DNA of 41,500 nucleotides from a virus: IMG/VR virus record IMGVR_UViG_3300048584_000027, positions 1-41,500 of that record; one strand, given 5' to 3'. Positions 16,319 to 24,931 of this stretch are shown here, piece after piece; positions within the stretch are counted from its first letter, which is position 1; the number at the start of each line of letters is the position of its first letter. Made by a program: the position numbers and the translations under genes. The notes below the pieces were generated by a model. The model made no database searches. It had not been told where the DNA came from and saw only the letters and a list, made by a program, of their open reading frames with translations.

Positions 16319-17085
16319 TCAGCAATTTTATAGTAGGGCGCGCTAGATCTCTGCTAGAACCTGAACAGATTCAAGAGGTTGGAATTGGCGGATTTTCGTT
16401 ATTTGCTCGGGTATCTGACTCAAGTAAATACACCGCTCAAGTTCCTGTAAACGTACTCGAAGACGGCTCTGTTGCCTCTGATAACATTTCTAATCAACCA
16501 GTTACGTTGTCAATCTCTGGCGAGATCAGCGATATTTTCATTAAGCCACAGAATGCAGATCTTTTTTCGCCGCCGCAATTAACTAAAGCGGGTGAAGTGA
16601 TCGCATTCTTGCCGTCACGTACGCAATCGCAAATAAGCAGAATTAGAGCCATCGGGCAGGATGTAGCGGATCGTTTACGCCAGATCGACGACTATCTAAG
16701 TGCTGGCGGTAAGGCGCTGGATGCACTAAGTCCGAATGAAAAAAATAAAATGCTGCGTGAACAATTTGTAGATTTTATCGAGTCTGTATACTACGGCAAG
16801 CAACTGATTTCTATTGATATGCCATACCGTACGCATGAAAATATGGCACTAACACAGATAACTATAGAGCGCAACAACGAGGCAAAATCTTTACGTTTCG
16901 AAGTGACAGCACAGAAAGTAACTTTTGCAGAAATGCGCTATACTGACATACAGAAATTATATAGAAACGCCTCAAGCGCGGCGTCTGGCAAAGTTTCAAG
17001 CGCTGCAAATAAAGGTGCGCAGGATCTAAATGACGTAGTAGGCAAAAAAGAAAAATCATTGCTCTCGATACTATCAGGCGGATAA
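16315..17085 (+). CDS. Baseplate/distal tail protein, Dit-like (256 aa)
   Basis: Follows the tape measure. N-terminal beta domain (GGFSLFARVSDSSKYTAQVP, QPVTLSISGEI). Central helix (ISRIRAIGQDVADRLRQIDD). Then MALTQITIERNNEAKSLRFE-TAQKVTFAE, the pattern seen in Dit-like and related baseplate proteins. The C-terminus is Ala/Ser/Lys-rich. It probably forms the ring at the tail tip around the hub. Confidence 0.7.
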   Translation: MISNFIVGRARSLLEPEQIQEVGIGGFSLFARVSDSSKYTAQVPVNVLEDGSVASDNISNQPVTLSISGEISDIFIKPQNADLFSPPQLTKAGEVIAFLPSRTQSQISRIRAIGQDVADRLRQIDDYLSAGGKALDALSPNEKNKMLREQFVDFIESVYYGKQLISIDMPYRTHENMALTQITIERNNEAKSLRFEVTAQKVTFAEMRYTDIQKLYRNASSAASGKVSSAANKGAQDLNDVVGKKEKSLLSILSGG

Positions 17086-17427
17086 ATGGCAACGCAAATC
17101 ACAAATATAACAAACGAGCCGCATCAAATTCACACAGTTTTAACAGACGACGGCGCAGTTACGCTTACTCTTCGGTTCCTGCCAGCTGTTGAGATCTGGA
17201 TATTAAACGTTGATTATAAAGGTATTTTAGCTAATGGAATTAAACTTAGCGCTGGCGTGTCTCATTTACGCTCATTTAATTACCCTTTTGATGTTGCTAT
17301 TGTGTTAACAGATCATTCAGGAATTGATCCGTTTAAAGCCGATGATTTTTCTTCCGGTCGCTGTGAATTGTACTTCGCTGGACGTGCAGAAATGTTCAAA
17401 ATTCGCGGCATTGAGGTGCCAATCTGA
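17086..17427 (+). CDS. Baseplate plug protein, Pam3 gp18-like (113 aa)
   Basis: Beta-rich protein with LTLRFLPAVEIWILNVDYKG and FNYPFDVAIVLTDHSGIDPF, then RCELYFAG. This matches the small plug proteins that close the tube at the baseplate in simple myophages. Its ATG follows the preceding stop by one base, and its end overlaps the hub gene. Confidence 0.7.
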   Translation: MATQITNITNEPHQIHTVLTDDGAVTLTLRFLPAVEIWILNVDYKGILANGIKLSAGVSHLRSFNYPFDVAIVLTDHSGIDPFKADDFSSGRCELYFAGRAEMFKIRGIEVPI

Positions 17428-18254
17428 TGACCAGATTTTTAAGAGATTTTGAGTTGATTATTGGGTTGGGAAATGAGGCGGTAACAGTTACGCCGCCAAT
17501 TCGAATATCTTTTAGTGCAGAAAAAACTACAAAAATATCACTAAATAAACTCGATGTTAAAATATACAACTTGAAAGAATCAACTCGTTTACAGCTAATT
17601 AAAGATGAGGAAGATAAAAAATACATTCCAATAAAGTTGCTGGCTGGTTATTTAGATCGCAAAGAATTGATTTTTAAAGGCAATGTACACGTAGGCGAGC
17701 ACTCGCGCGAAGGTGCCGAATTTGTTTCTACTTTGCAAGCACTGGATGGCGGGGTTGATTTTTTGCAGTCGTTTACCAGCGCGACAGTGACCACAAAAGC
17801 GGCGGCGATTGATGCAGCGCTTGGCACGATGGGCAATACTGCAAGAGGATCTATTACACAGATAAATGATCTAATTCGGCCAAAAGTTTTAGTGGGAAAT
17901 TCTGCTAGATTGATAACTGACATGCTAGCCGAGGATGAAGCATTTTTCATCGACAACGAGCAAGCGAATATTCTTAAAAATGATGAGGTTAGAACTGGAT
18001 TGACGCCAGTTGTCAGCGCATCCACGGGGCTAATCAATACCCCATCGTCACAAAAGGGGATCGTGACGCTGCAAACGATGTTGAACCCTGACATAAAAAT
18101 AGCTGGGCTGATATCGCTGGAGAGCGTGACATCGCCAGATCTTGACGGCATATATCGCGTTGAAACCATTACATATTCCGGCGATTATGCTGGCAATGAG
18201 TGGGCGCAAACAGTCACAGCTAAACGAGCAGGATCTTATAAGGTGGTAAGATGA
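17427..18254 (+). CDS. Baseplate hub protein (275 aa)
   Basis: Begins with strands typical of hub proteins (FELIIGLGNEAVTVTPPIRI, ISLNKLDVKIYNLKES). A GYLDRKELIFKGNV block follows, and the end reads YRVETITYSGDYAGNEWAQTV. It lies between the plug and spike genes, matching the gp27-like hub position. It overlaps the spike gene by four bases. Confidence 0.75.
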   Translation: MTRFLRDFELIIGLGNEAVTVTPPIRISFSAEKTTKISLNKLDVKIYNLKESTRLQLIKDEEDKKYIPIKLLAGYLDRKELIFKGNVHVGEHSREGAEFVSTLQALDGGVDFLQSFTSATVTTKAAAIDAALGTMGNTARGSITQINDLIRPKVLVGNSARLITDMLAEDEAFFIDNEQANILKNDEVRTGLTPVVSASTGLINTPSSQKGIVTLQTMLNPDIKIAGLISLESVTSPDLDGIYRVETITYSGDYAGNEWAQTVTAKRAGSYKVVR

Positions 18255-18901
18255 AAGAGGATCTTTATTCGGTACTTGATCAAAAAATCATTGAGGCGCT
18301 GTCTAATATTCACACCGTTACAGTGGCAAAAATAACAGAGGTGACAGGCGCTACAATCAGTTGCCAGCCAGTCATTAATAGGGTTGTAGACGGCAAATCG
18401 ATACAATTACCTGTATTTATTGAAGTTCCTGTTATTTTATTGCAAGGTGGTACTAGTTACACAGTTCACCCAATCGCGGCAGGCGATTACTGTTTGTTAT
18501 TTTTTAGTGAGCGCTGCTTCGACCGTTGGTATGCGGGTGATGATTTTCAAGATCCTTTGGAAATGCGCACGCATGATTATTCTGACGCTTTCGCAATAGT
18601 TGGCGTGCAGCCGAAAAGTGGAGAGATTACAATACCTTCCACAACTACGCACAACGGGGATCGCATTAATGACGGCGTGTATACTAACAATGGCGACGTT
18701 AATTTTAACGGCGTTCAGACGCAAAACGGGGATGTGTTTGTAACTGGAGACATGACAATTAACGGAAATTTAACAGTTACGGGTAATATCACATGCGGCG
18801 GAATGATGACAGTTCCGGCCATCGTTGTTAATGGAATTCCTTTTGCAACTCATACACATAGAGTTACTAGCCTGAACGAAAACACCACGGGGGCGCAATA
18901 A
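18251..18901 (+). CDS. Central spike, Gp138-type (216 aa)
   Basis: The membrane-piercing spike. N-terminal OB-like domain (HTVTVAKITEVTGATISCQP, VFIEVPVILLQ, HPIAAGDYCLLFFSERCFDR). Then a repetitive triple beta-helix (NGDVNFNGVQTQNGDVF, INGNLTVTGNITCGG). The tip has HTH (PFATHTHRV), the usual iron-binding HxH apex. Length is typical. Confidence 0.85.
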   Translation: MKEDLYSVLDQKIIEALSNIHTVTVAKITEVTGATISCQPVINRVVDGKSIQLPVFIEVPVILLQGGTSYTVHPIAAGDYCLLFFSERCFDRWYAGDDFQDPLEMRTHDYSDAFAIVGVQPKSGEITIPSTTTHNGDRINDGVYTNNGDVNFNGVQTQNGDVFVTGDMTINGNLTVTGNITCGGMMTVPAIVVNGIPFATHTHRVTSLNENTTGAQ

Positions 18902-19254
18902 TGAGAGTCGCTGGGCTAGATAAAAATAATGATTTCCGTTTCGGGCGTGGTCTGGCATCGTATTTATCAGCTGATCAGGCGATCCGGCAAAATGTCGCTA
19001 CTCGAATAAAATCGTTCCGCCGTGACTGGGTTTTGAATACGGATGCTAATATTGACTGGATCGATCTGCTTGGCCGCAAAAACTCACGGGATAAAATACT
19101 ACGAGAAATTGAGCGGGTGGTACTATCAACTACTGGCGTGTTGAGAATAATCACGCTAGATGCTAGTCAAAAGGATCGAAGTATGACCATCTCTTTAACA
19201 TTCGAAACGGTCTACGGCAGCAATATAACTGATAAAATAGGCGTGGCGATATGA
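18901..19254 (+). CDS. Baseplate wedge protein, gp25/W-like (117 aa)
   Basis: Opens VAGLDKNNDFRFGRGLASYL. It has VATRIKSFRRDWVLNTDANIDWIDLLGRK and a helix (ILREIERVVLSTTGVLRI). This is the gp25-like fold pattern, and position before the J-like wedge gene agrees. It joins the sheath to the baseplate. Confidence 0.8.
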   Translation: MRVAGLDKNNDFRFGRGLASYLSADQAIRQNVATRIKSFRRDWVLNTDANIDWIDLLGRKNSRDKILREIERVVLSTTGVLRIITLDASQKDRSMTISLTFETVYGSNITDKIGVAI

Positions 19255-20426
19255 GCGCAAGAATTGACGAAACAGGCATTACAATACAGTCGTTTGATGA
19301 GATTTATCAAGAACTTGTAGACGCTTACAAAGCGATCTACGGGCAGGATATCAACATAGATCAGGAGTCGCCAGACGGGCAGCGAATCGGGATCGAGGCG
19401 CTCGCTAGAAACGATATGCAAGCGCTCGCGGCAGCTATCCATAATGGTTTTGATCCAGATCTTGCGCAGGGTATCGCGCTTTTTAAAATAGCGAAAATTT
19501 GCGGAATATCTCCACGCGCGGCCACTAGATCGCAGTGGGATCTAGTCGTTTCATCTGATAGGCCACTGATTTTAAACGCTGGTTACACAGTTGAAGACGA
19601 TCTCGGCCAGCGTTGGGCGCTCAACTCAGATGTAAATTTATTTGTTGGTGACACAGTTGTTACATTTAGAGCTGATGAATTTGGCGAAAAATTCGGATCA
19701 ATCGGCGCAGAAATTACAGCCGTTACAGTCGTACGTGGTGTTACTGGAATACGCGCAGACGTGCCCGCGGTTGCAGGAAAAGAGGAAGAGACAAACGAAG
19801 AATTTAGAATAAGGCGCAATAAAAGCCTTGAAAATCCAGCATTTAGCACTATCGGATCTTTGTTCGCAAAACTGGCAAATTTGCCCGGGGTTACAGCTCT
19901 AGCGACGCACGAAAATTGCACTGATGCATATGATCAAATTAGAGACATACCGCCGCGCACAGTTTGGGCGATTGTAGAAAATGGCGCTGTTGCTGACATT
20001 GTCAGAACTATGGTCAAGCAAAGAACGGCAGGGTCTAACACAAAAGGCGATTATTCAGGCACGTTTGTAGAAAGTTTGTTAAATCCTGATGGAACAATTT
20101 TTTACATAACGCACAAAATGAATTTTGACCGCCCAACTTACGTAGATATCTATGTAAATCTGACAGTTACCAGAAAAATCTACAACGAGCCAGTTGATCT
20201 AGATTTGATCAAATTGCAAATTGCATCACGAAAATTTGGGATCGGTGAGCCTCTACAGGCGGGGCAGTTGTATTGCTTGGCGTACGGCGCAGGCACGGAT
20301 TACGTTGTTACAGACATGGCGATCAGCACCGATAATATCAATTTCACGGAGGCATTGATCACGCCAAAACTTGATGAGAAATTTATAATAGATGCGGCGA
20401 ACATACTGATTAATGAGGTATTTTAA
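19251..20426 (+). CDS. Baseplate J-like wedge protein (391 aa)
   Basis: Typical features: YQELVDAYKAIYGQDINID, SPDGQRIGIEALA, DLVVSSDRPLILNAGYTVED, then GKEEETNEEFRIRRNKSLEN and SLFAKLANLPGVTALATHEN. The EETNEEFRIRR block is the family hallmark. It forms the baseplate wedge with the gp25-like and DUF2612 proteins around it. Confidence 0.9.
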   Translation: MSARIDETGITIQSFDEIYQELVDAYKAIYGQDINIDQESPDGQRIGIEALARNDMQALAAAIHNGFDPDLAQGIALFKIAKICGISPRAATRSQWDLVVSSDRPLILNAGYTVEDDLGQRWALNSDVNLFVGDTVVTFRADEFGEKFGSIGAEITAVTVVRGVTGIRADVPAVAGKEEETNEEFRIRRNKSLENPAFSTIGSLFAKLANLPGVTALATHENCTDAYDQIRDIPPRTVWAIVENGAVADIVRTMVKQRTAGSNTKGDYSGTFVESLLNPDGTIFYITHKMNFDRPTYVDIYVNLTVTRKIYNEPVDLDLIKLQIASRKFGIGEPLQAGQLYCLAYGAGTDYVVTDMAISTDNINFTEALITPKLDEKFIIDAANILINEVF

Positions 20427-21145
20427 TGCGCGATGTGATTGATCAATATACATTAATGCTCATAAAACAGTACTGGGAAAAACCACGCGCACGGGCTGAA
20501 ATTGAGGCGATGGTCAGCGGCTGGCAGACCGCTGCGGATCTACTGAGATCGCTTGATCGTGCGTTTGATCTGGATTTTGCTGTCGGCAAACAACTCGATA
20601 TAATCGGGCGAATTGTAGGCGTTCCGCGCAACGTTCCAGCAATTTTGCAGCGCGTTAGATTCGGTTTCTCAGTAAATCCGGTTTGTGTTGGATTCGCAGA
20701 TCGCTTTGATTTTACTAGAGAGTCAGCGCCATTTTTTAACCGATTTGACAGAGCGTTAACATCTCAGCAGTTAGATGATGAGAAATATCGGCGCGTGATT
20801 CGTGTTAAAGTTGCGAAAAATTCTTGCGCGGCGGTTATGTCTTCAGATGATCGAAACAGCTTGCAAGATGTTATTCGTCTGGCATTCGACAATAGAGCGT
20901 ATATTGTTGATAATCAAGACATGACTATCACGCTGTATATTTCGCCGTCTGTGTCAACTGAAGAGATCAGGCTATTGCAGCGTCTTGATCTGTTGCCACG
21001 GCCACAGACAGTAAATTACAAGCTCGTGATAATTGCAGAGCCTACTAAAACTTTTGGATTTTCTCTAAATCCAAATTCTCTTGGTTTTTCAGATCGTTTC
21101 AATGCCGCACGAGTTGGCGGAAATCTAGCGAGGAAATTTATATAA
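20426..21145 (+). CDS. Baseplate protein, DUF2612 type (239 aa)
   Basis: Family features: the helical N-terminus, then LDLDFAVGKQLDIIGRIVGVPR and QLDDEKYRRVIRVKVAKNS. The LDIIGRIVG..R and D.YRR..r.kv..N blocks are typical of DUF2612 wedge proteins. Two copies of the motif GFS-NP---GF-DRF occur near residues 85-95 and 211-226. They link the wedge core to the fibre side. Confidence 0.8.
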   Translation: MRDVIDQYTLMLIKQYWEKPRARAEIEAMVSGWQTAADLLRSLDRAFDLDFAVGKQLDIIGRIVGVPRNVPAILQRVRFGFSVNPVCVGFADRFDFTRESAPFFNRFDRALTSQQLDDEKYRRVIRVKVAKNSCAAVMSSDDRNSLQDVIRLAFDNRAYIVDNQDMTITLYISPSVSTEEIRLLQRLDLLPRPQTVNYKLVIIAEPTKTFGFSLNPNSLGFSDRFNAARVGGNLARKFI

Positions 21146-22156
21146 ATGGCTAAAATTACTAGAATTAAAGGCAAACCGATTGCGTTTGCTAGTGGGGCGT
21201 CACTGAATGATCGCACTACGTTTGGCACTAAAGATCATTCTGACAAACTGAGCGATCAGATCACGAGCGATTATATCAATGGGTGGGGTTTCGTCGGCCC
21301 ATCTGACGCGCCAACTTTGCAAGATTTCAATGCTTTAGGCTACACATCGACGCAATTAATAGCATATTTGCATCAAGCCGGAATCCCAGAATATGACGCA
21401 ACTCAAGAATATTTTGTTGGATCTGTCGTGCAATACAATGGTGAAATCTACACGGCAAAGGTTGATAATGTCGGGATCATACCGGGATCTGCATCTTCGT
21501 GGTTAAGCAATTCGCTTGGGCGGTTGATAAATGTCAAAAAGTTCTTATCATCAGGCACTTACACGCCAAGTTTAGGGGTTAAAAAAATCATTGTAGAGGT
21601 TCAAGCGGCTGGCGGTGGATCGCGCACGCCAGAACTAACAAACGCACCGGATGAGATTGCAATTTCATCAGGTTCGGGCGCTGGCGCTTACGCTAGATGT
21701 TTGATTTTGAACCCCGTTCAAACTGTTGTAACTGTTGGTGCTAGCTCACCCGCTGTAGTTGGAGGATCGTCAAAATTCGGTAATTTGATCACATGCGCGG
21801 GAGGTTTAGCCGCTCAATCGACTTCACCATCAACTTACCCATTTGTGGTTAGCTCGACAGGAAATACAGCAGATCCTGTTATAGATCCGTCAGTTACAGT
21901 TATTAATGCGTGTGCTGGAGAAGGTTCTAGCGTTGGTTTTTCTTTAGCTGCTGGCGCATACGGCAGAACCGGAGCAGGCGGAGGATCTTCAAAACTCGGC
22001 ACTGGCGGACATCCTCCAACATCGGCTGGTAATTTCCGCCTGCCGTCAGGTTATGGCGGTGGAGTTAGCGGCGTAGTTTACGACTATCCGCCGCCAGCAA
22101 TCCCACCAAATGTTGCGGGTGGAAATGGAATAGTTATCGTTTGGGAGTACTCATAA
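21146..22156 (+). CDS. Tail fibre with glycine-rich tip (336 aa)
   Basis: Likely receptor-binding fibre. The N-terminal 120 residues look like a baseplate attachment domain, with a carbohydrate-binding-like segment (YDATQEYFVGSVVQYNGEIY). After residue 155 a Gly-rich domain follows (VEVQAAGGGS, GSGAGAYARC, GRTGAGGGSSKLG, GGGVSGVVYDYPPP, GGNGIVIVWEYS). This pattern is seen in fibres whose polyglycine loops make the receptor surface. It is expected to be the fastest-evolving virion gene. Confidence 0.8.
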   Translation: MAKITRIKGKPIAFASGASLNDRTTFGTKDHSDKLSDQITSDYINGWGFVGPSDAPTLQDFNALGYTSTQLIAYLHQAGIPEYDATQEYFVGSVVQYNGEIYTAKVDNVGIIPGSASSWLSNSLGRLINVKKFLSSGTYTPSLGVKKIIVEVQAAGGGSRTPELTNAPDEIAISSGSGAGAYARCLILNPVQTVVTVGASSPAVVGGSSKFGNLITCAGGLAAQSTSPSTYPFVVSSTGNTADPVIDPSVTVINACAGEGSSVGFSLAAGAYGRTGAGGGSSKLGTGGHPPTSAGNFRLPSGYGGGVSGVVYDYPPPAIPPNVAGGNGIVIVWEYS

Positions 22157-22542
22157 TGCTAAGATATTGTATTGTATGTAATAATGTTGTTGAAAATGTG
22201 ATTTTGTGGGACGGAATGCAGGAGTTTATAGGGCCTGAAAATTGCCAGCTCATTCAGCATGATCAAGCGGGGATCGGCTGGTTGTATGTTAACGGCGAAT
22301 TCAAAGAGCCACCACCTGAAGAAGTTAAAAAAGAAGATCTAATCAAGCAAGCAATCATGAAAAAACAAGCACTTCTTCAAGTTGCATCTAAAAAAATCGA
22401 TCCTTTAGCTGATTCTGTCGAGCTAGGCATAGCGACAGATAAAGAGACAGCTGAACTCCGCGCGTGGAAAATGTATAGAGTAATGTTAACGCGCATAGAT
22501 CCTGAAAAGGCGCCTGATATTACATGGCCGCCAGCACCATAA
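22156..22542 (+). CDS. Tail fibre assembly chaperone (128 aa)
   Basis: Starts MLRYCIVCNNVVENVILWDG; the ATG overlaps the fibre stop by one base and follows GGGAG. It ends in TWPPAP after a helical stretch (IKQAIMKKQALLQVASKKID). The W.P.P ending and place after a fibre gene are typical of Caudo_TAP-like chaperones. Confidence 0.75.
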   Translation: MLRYCIVCNNVVENVILWDGMQEFIGPENCQLIQHDQAGIGWLYVNGEFKEPPPEEVKKEDLIKQAIMKKQALLQVASKKIDPLADSVELGIATDKETAELRAWKMYRVMLTRIDPEKAPDITWPPAP

Positions 22543-22570
22543 CTTTTGCGCGCAAGTAAAATATAATATT

Positions 22571-22600
22571 AATGTAACGCTTCGGCGTTACATTTTTATC
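22571..22600. terminator. Bidirectional terminator with UUCG loop
   Basis: A ten-base stem (AATGTAACGC / GCGTTACATT) around TTCG at 571-594, followed by TTTTT on the plus strand. The minus-strand copy is also preceded by T-rich sequence. It ends the virion operon and, from the other side, the convergent zinc-ribbon gene. Confidence 0.85.
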
Positions 22601-22760
22601 CTGCCTTATTCTCCACTTCCTTCTTTAATCGCCGCGATCTTCTTGTCCTGCACCTTGGTTTACATAAGACATGCTTATTATTTACTGGTGAAAAATATTC
22701 ACCGCATTCTTCACATTTTGTTAACAATGTACCGCAAGCTGCGCAGTAACGCCTACCCAT
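22596..22760 (-). CDS. Zinc-ribbon protein on the strand opposite to late genes (54 aa)
   Basis: Four CxxC-type pairs are visible: YCAACG, KCEECG, then VLCKPRCRTRRSRRLKKE. The spacing C-x2-C-x12-C-x3-C with a basic tail resembles small DNA-binding zinc fingers of phages. I start at MGRRYC because AGGGG lies 9 nt upstream; a longer form starting at 22796 (MRKCWIYQG) lacks a clear ribosome site. Convergent to the virion operon and separated from it by the terminator, it looks like a late insertion (moron). Confidence 0.6.
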   Translation of the reverse strand: MGRRYCAACGTLLTKCEECGEYFSPVNNKHVLCKPRCRTRRSRRLKKEVENKAG

Positions 22761-22813
22761 AACATTAAGCCCCTGATATATCCAACACTTACGCATTGTA
22801 GCATCATAATGCA

Positions 22814-22830
22814 GCGCGTTTGTATCGCGC
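22814..22830 (+). other. GC-rich hairpin in the leader of the 22899 gene
   Basis: GCGCG and CGCGC surround a short loop in the 138-bp gap between the divergent zinc-ribbon gene and 22899-23300. There is no T-run, so it is not an obvious terminator. It may lie in the leader of the downstream transcript. Confidence 0.3.
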
Positions 22831-22898
22831 GGCCTTTGAGGTTCAAAAAAATGTTACATGAAAATTCATTAGTTGCAATTGATAAAGAGGGTTTAAAT

Positions 22899-23300
22899 AT
22901 GTCAGAACATGCTCACTACGAATACAACCACGGCGTTAACGCGTGGGGTATTGTTGCGTTTATTGCATTTCTAGTTGTAATTTGGGCGGTGTGGACTAAC
23001 CACAACCGTTGCAGCGATCAACACTTGAGTTCAGTGCGCGCAATGGATCAAGTCGGTTACCAAGCTGGTTACACTCAGAAACAACTTAACGATGTTCAAT
23101 ACAGTTTGAACAACTTAGTAAATCGCGAAGAATCACGCTTCGAATATGCACTTGCTCAAGGCTTCCAGGCTCGCACTTGTGCAACTCCGATCGAAGCTTG
23201 CCGCCGTGGCGGATATGGCTACGGTCACGGCAGCGTGATCAACGGTTCGCCGATTAACGAATCTCATACGTTTGCCTCGGAAAATTCAGCTTTTGGTTAA
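22899..23300 (+). CDS. Single-pass membrane protein (133 aa)
   Basis: Start at MSEHAHYEYN is set by GAGGG before it. One strong transmembrane helix (AWGIVAFIAFLVVIWAVW, about residues 14-31) is followed by a polar domain. That domain has YQAGYTQKQLNDVQYSLNNL, a Cys pair (RTCATPIEACRRG) and a Gly/His-rich part (GYGYGHG). Codon use (frequent CGT/CGC, GCT) looks like the highly expressed capsid genes. Function unknown; could be late membrane or virion protein. Confidence 0.65.
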   Translation: MSEHAHYEYNHGVNAWGIVAFIAFLVVIWAVWTNHNRCSDQHLSSVRAMDQVGYQAGYTQKQLNDVQYSLNNLVNREESRFEYALAQGFQARTCATPIEACRRGGYGYGHGSVINGSPINESHTFASENSAFG

Positions 23301-23341
23301 TAGATCTTTATCTGTAATTAACTGATAATTAAGGCTAATAT

Positions 23342-23557
23342 ATGAGCATTGAAATCAAAGAAGAAGTAAAAGTTGACGCTTGCGGAAATGAGATCTTGAC
23401 TAACACGATCTCAATGAAGAGCGACAAATGTTGCAAAAAGGGCGGCTCTAGTGATTCGGATAATAAGGATGATACTAAAGGTAATCCTAAAGATCCTGAG
23501 GATACTAAAGAAAGTGTAGTCGAGCCAGCGCCGAAAGATGCGGCTGCGAAAAAGTAA
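23342..23557 (+). CDS. Small acidic lysine/aspartate-rich protein (71 aa)
   Basis: MSIEIKEEVKVDACGNEIL, a Cys-Cys motif (KCCKKGG), then a disordered tail (DSDNKDDTKGNPKDPEDTKE, ending APKDAAAKK). It follows 22899-23300 closely and is ended by a strong terminator. Function unknown. Confidence 0.6.
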   Translation: MSIEIKEEVKVDACGNEILTNTISMKSDKCCKKGGSSDSDNKDDTKGNPKDPEDTKESVVEPAPKDAAAKK

Positions 23558-23564
23558 GACCAAG

Positions 23565-23589
23565 CGGGGGTATTTTGCCCCCGTTTTTT
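23565..23589 (+). terminator. Rho-independent terminator
   Basis: CGGGGG and CCCCCG form a stem around TATTTTG (23565-23583), followed by TTTTTT. It ends the 22899-23557 transcript. Confidence 0.9.
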
Positions 23590-23651
23590 ATGATTCAATT
23601 GTATGTTTAAACATTATTTTTAATATTATTAATTTTATTGAGGTTTCTAAA

Positions 23652-24215
23652 ATGATCACATTAAATTTAGCCGAGCTGGCAAAAGCGTTGCGGTACATCC
23701 AAGAAAACATGGGCAAGCTGAAAACTTACCCGCACCCACCGAAAAAAGGCCTTATCGTTTTGCCTGCCGGAATGTCTCAAGTTGATGAATATCATATGTT
23801 TTTGGCGCAAAACCTATCGCCAAATTTCACGGCTCATATTGCAAACGGTGATGTAACATCGCTGTCGATCAATGGCCAGATCATGCTAGGCATTTTGTCA
23901 GATGAAAAATATTTAGAGAAATGCAAAAAAGATTTGCAGAAACTTGGCTACAGTGAGCCAACTGACGCGATGATATACGACTTTATCACTCAAAAACTTG
24001 GCAAGTATTCATCTGTAGAAACAAACCCGCTGGTGTCTTTGTTCGCACTGCAAAATAATCAAGAGCGCGATATTACGCCGCTAGATCTGCCTCTGCCGGA
24101 TCTTAGTGCTGCTAATGATGATCAATATGATTCTCTTGATCATCTCTTACCGCAAGAGACACAAGAAGAGCCAAAAGCCGTAGAGGTCAAGCCGTCAAAA
24201 AATAAAAAGGGGTGA
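23652..24215 (+). CDS. Hypothetical late protein (187 aa)
   Basis: Start MITLNLAELAKALRYIQ follows GAGG. The core has KKGLIVLPAGMSQVDEYHMF and alternating strands (IANGDVTSLSINGQIMLGIL). The last 60 residues are acidic and likely disordered (DLPLPDLSAANDDQYDS). It begins a three-gene plus-strand block after the terminator at 23565. I do not recognise it; a late structural or host-interaction role is possible. Confidence 0.6.
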   Translation: MITLNLAELAKALRYIQENMGKLKTYPHPPKKGLIVLPAGMSQVDEYHMFLAQNLSPNFTAHIANGDVTSLSINGQIMLGILSDEKYLEKCKKDLQKLGYSEPTDAMIYDFITQKLGKYSSVETNPLVSLFALQNNQERDITPLDLPLPDLSAANDDQYDSLDHLLPQETQEEPKAVEVKPSKNKKG

Positions 24216-24218
24216 TTT

Positions 24219-24638
24219 ATGCTTGGTTCCAAACAAATCAATTTCCTCAAAAAAGCCGCCCTTGATGGGGTGGCTTTACCGTTTGATCCGTGGGAGAAAA
24301 ATAAAGGCGTTATCGAATTGCGCAAAATTCACGCCTCAACAAAACGAGGTGATCCGGCTAGACTAGATGCGGCCAGAATGCAAATGCCATACATTAGCGA
24401 TCTGTGGAAACAATTAAGCGGCGGGGTAACTGGCATGGTGATACCTAAGCCAATGAAAATGTTCATGAATGGGATGTTTGACAGGATAAAACGCGATCGA
24501 GCATATGCGCGTGATGTTTATGACATTTTTCCACTTATTGCAGATCGCTATGGTGCTGGCACTCAAGCGAATGGCGAGCCGCGCAAAAGTTTTGTTGAAA
24601 TGAACAGAGATTCCGATTGTGCAAGGTTACGCCGATGA
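24219..24638 (+). CDS. Hypothetical late protein (139 aa), basic
   Basis: MLGSKQINFLKKAALDG, FDPWEKNKGVIELRKIHAS, then a basic helical part (MFDRIKRDRAYARDVYDIF). The high Lys/Arg content fits nucleic-acid or capsid contact, but no family is recognised. Three bases separate it from the upstream gene; it overlaps the next by ATGA. Confidence 0.6.
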   Translation: MLGSKQINFLKKAALDGVALPFDPWEKNKGVIELRKIHASTKRGDPARLDAARMQMPYISDLWKQLSGGVTGMVIPKPMKMFMNGMFDRIKRDRAYARDVYDIFPLIADRYGAGTQANGEPRKSFVEMNRDSDCARLRR

Positions 24639-24850
24639 ATATACCTGGTGACATTCCTAAAATTTTAGCAAGCGAAGAAGTTAAAATACTCAAGGGGATT
24701 TTTAACGACTACGTAGGGCCGTATTTGCAACGCAAGTTTTTTGGACAGATGGAACCAACGCAGATGACAGAAGAGGAGGCTGCACAAAAGGCTGAAGAAG
24801 ATTTTCCACCAGCGAGCGGTGACGATTACGATTACGAGCAATTTAAATAA
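24635..24850 (+). CDS. Hypothetical late protein (71 aa), acidic
   Basis: Start MNIPGDIPKIL at 24635, overlapping the upstream stop as ATGA; a TTG at 24617 is a weaker alternative. A helical part (SEEVKILKGIFNDYVGPYLQ) leads into an acidic tail (TEEEAAQKAEEDFPP, DDYDYEQF). Charge is complementary to its basic neighbour, so the two might bind each other. Last plus-strand gene before the convergent early region. Confidence 0.6.
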   Translation: MNIPGDIPKILASEEVKILKGIFNDYVGPYLQRKFFGQMEPTQMTEEEAAQKAEEDFPPASGDDYDYEQFK

Positions 24851-24925
24851 TAAAAGGGGCCAAGGCCCCTATCTTAAAAAGTAAATTAGCGGTTTACTTT
24901 TATTTACTTGCTTGTGCATCGTTGC
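24848..24925 (-). ncRNA. Candidate small RNA, about 78 nt, two hairpins
   Basis: A TTGACA N16 TATAAT promoter (24932-24959, minus strand) points into a stretch with no reading frame of any length. It meets a stem AAAAGTAAA/TTTACTTTT (24877-24901) and then a terminator GGGGC-CUUG-GCCCC (24856-24869) followed by TTTTATTATTT. The unit is promoter, hairpin, terminator with nothing translated, the form of a phage small RNA. It could also merely be the common end of the convergent operons. Transcription is not shown by sequence. Confidence 0.45.
24851..24869 (-). terminator. Terminator between convergent late and early operons
   Basis: GGGGCC AA GGCCCC at 24856-24869. The U-rich tail lies on the minus-strand side (TTTTATTATTT), so it acts mainly on leftward transcripts. 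The plus-strand tail (TATCTT) is weak but may also serve. Confidence 0.75.
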
Positions 24926-24931
24926 ATATTC

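Noticed and set aside
17648-18169. 173-codon open frame antisense to the baseplate hub gene
   Set aside because: Serine/valine-rich shadow of a well-supported coding sequence; no sign of independent translation.
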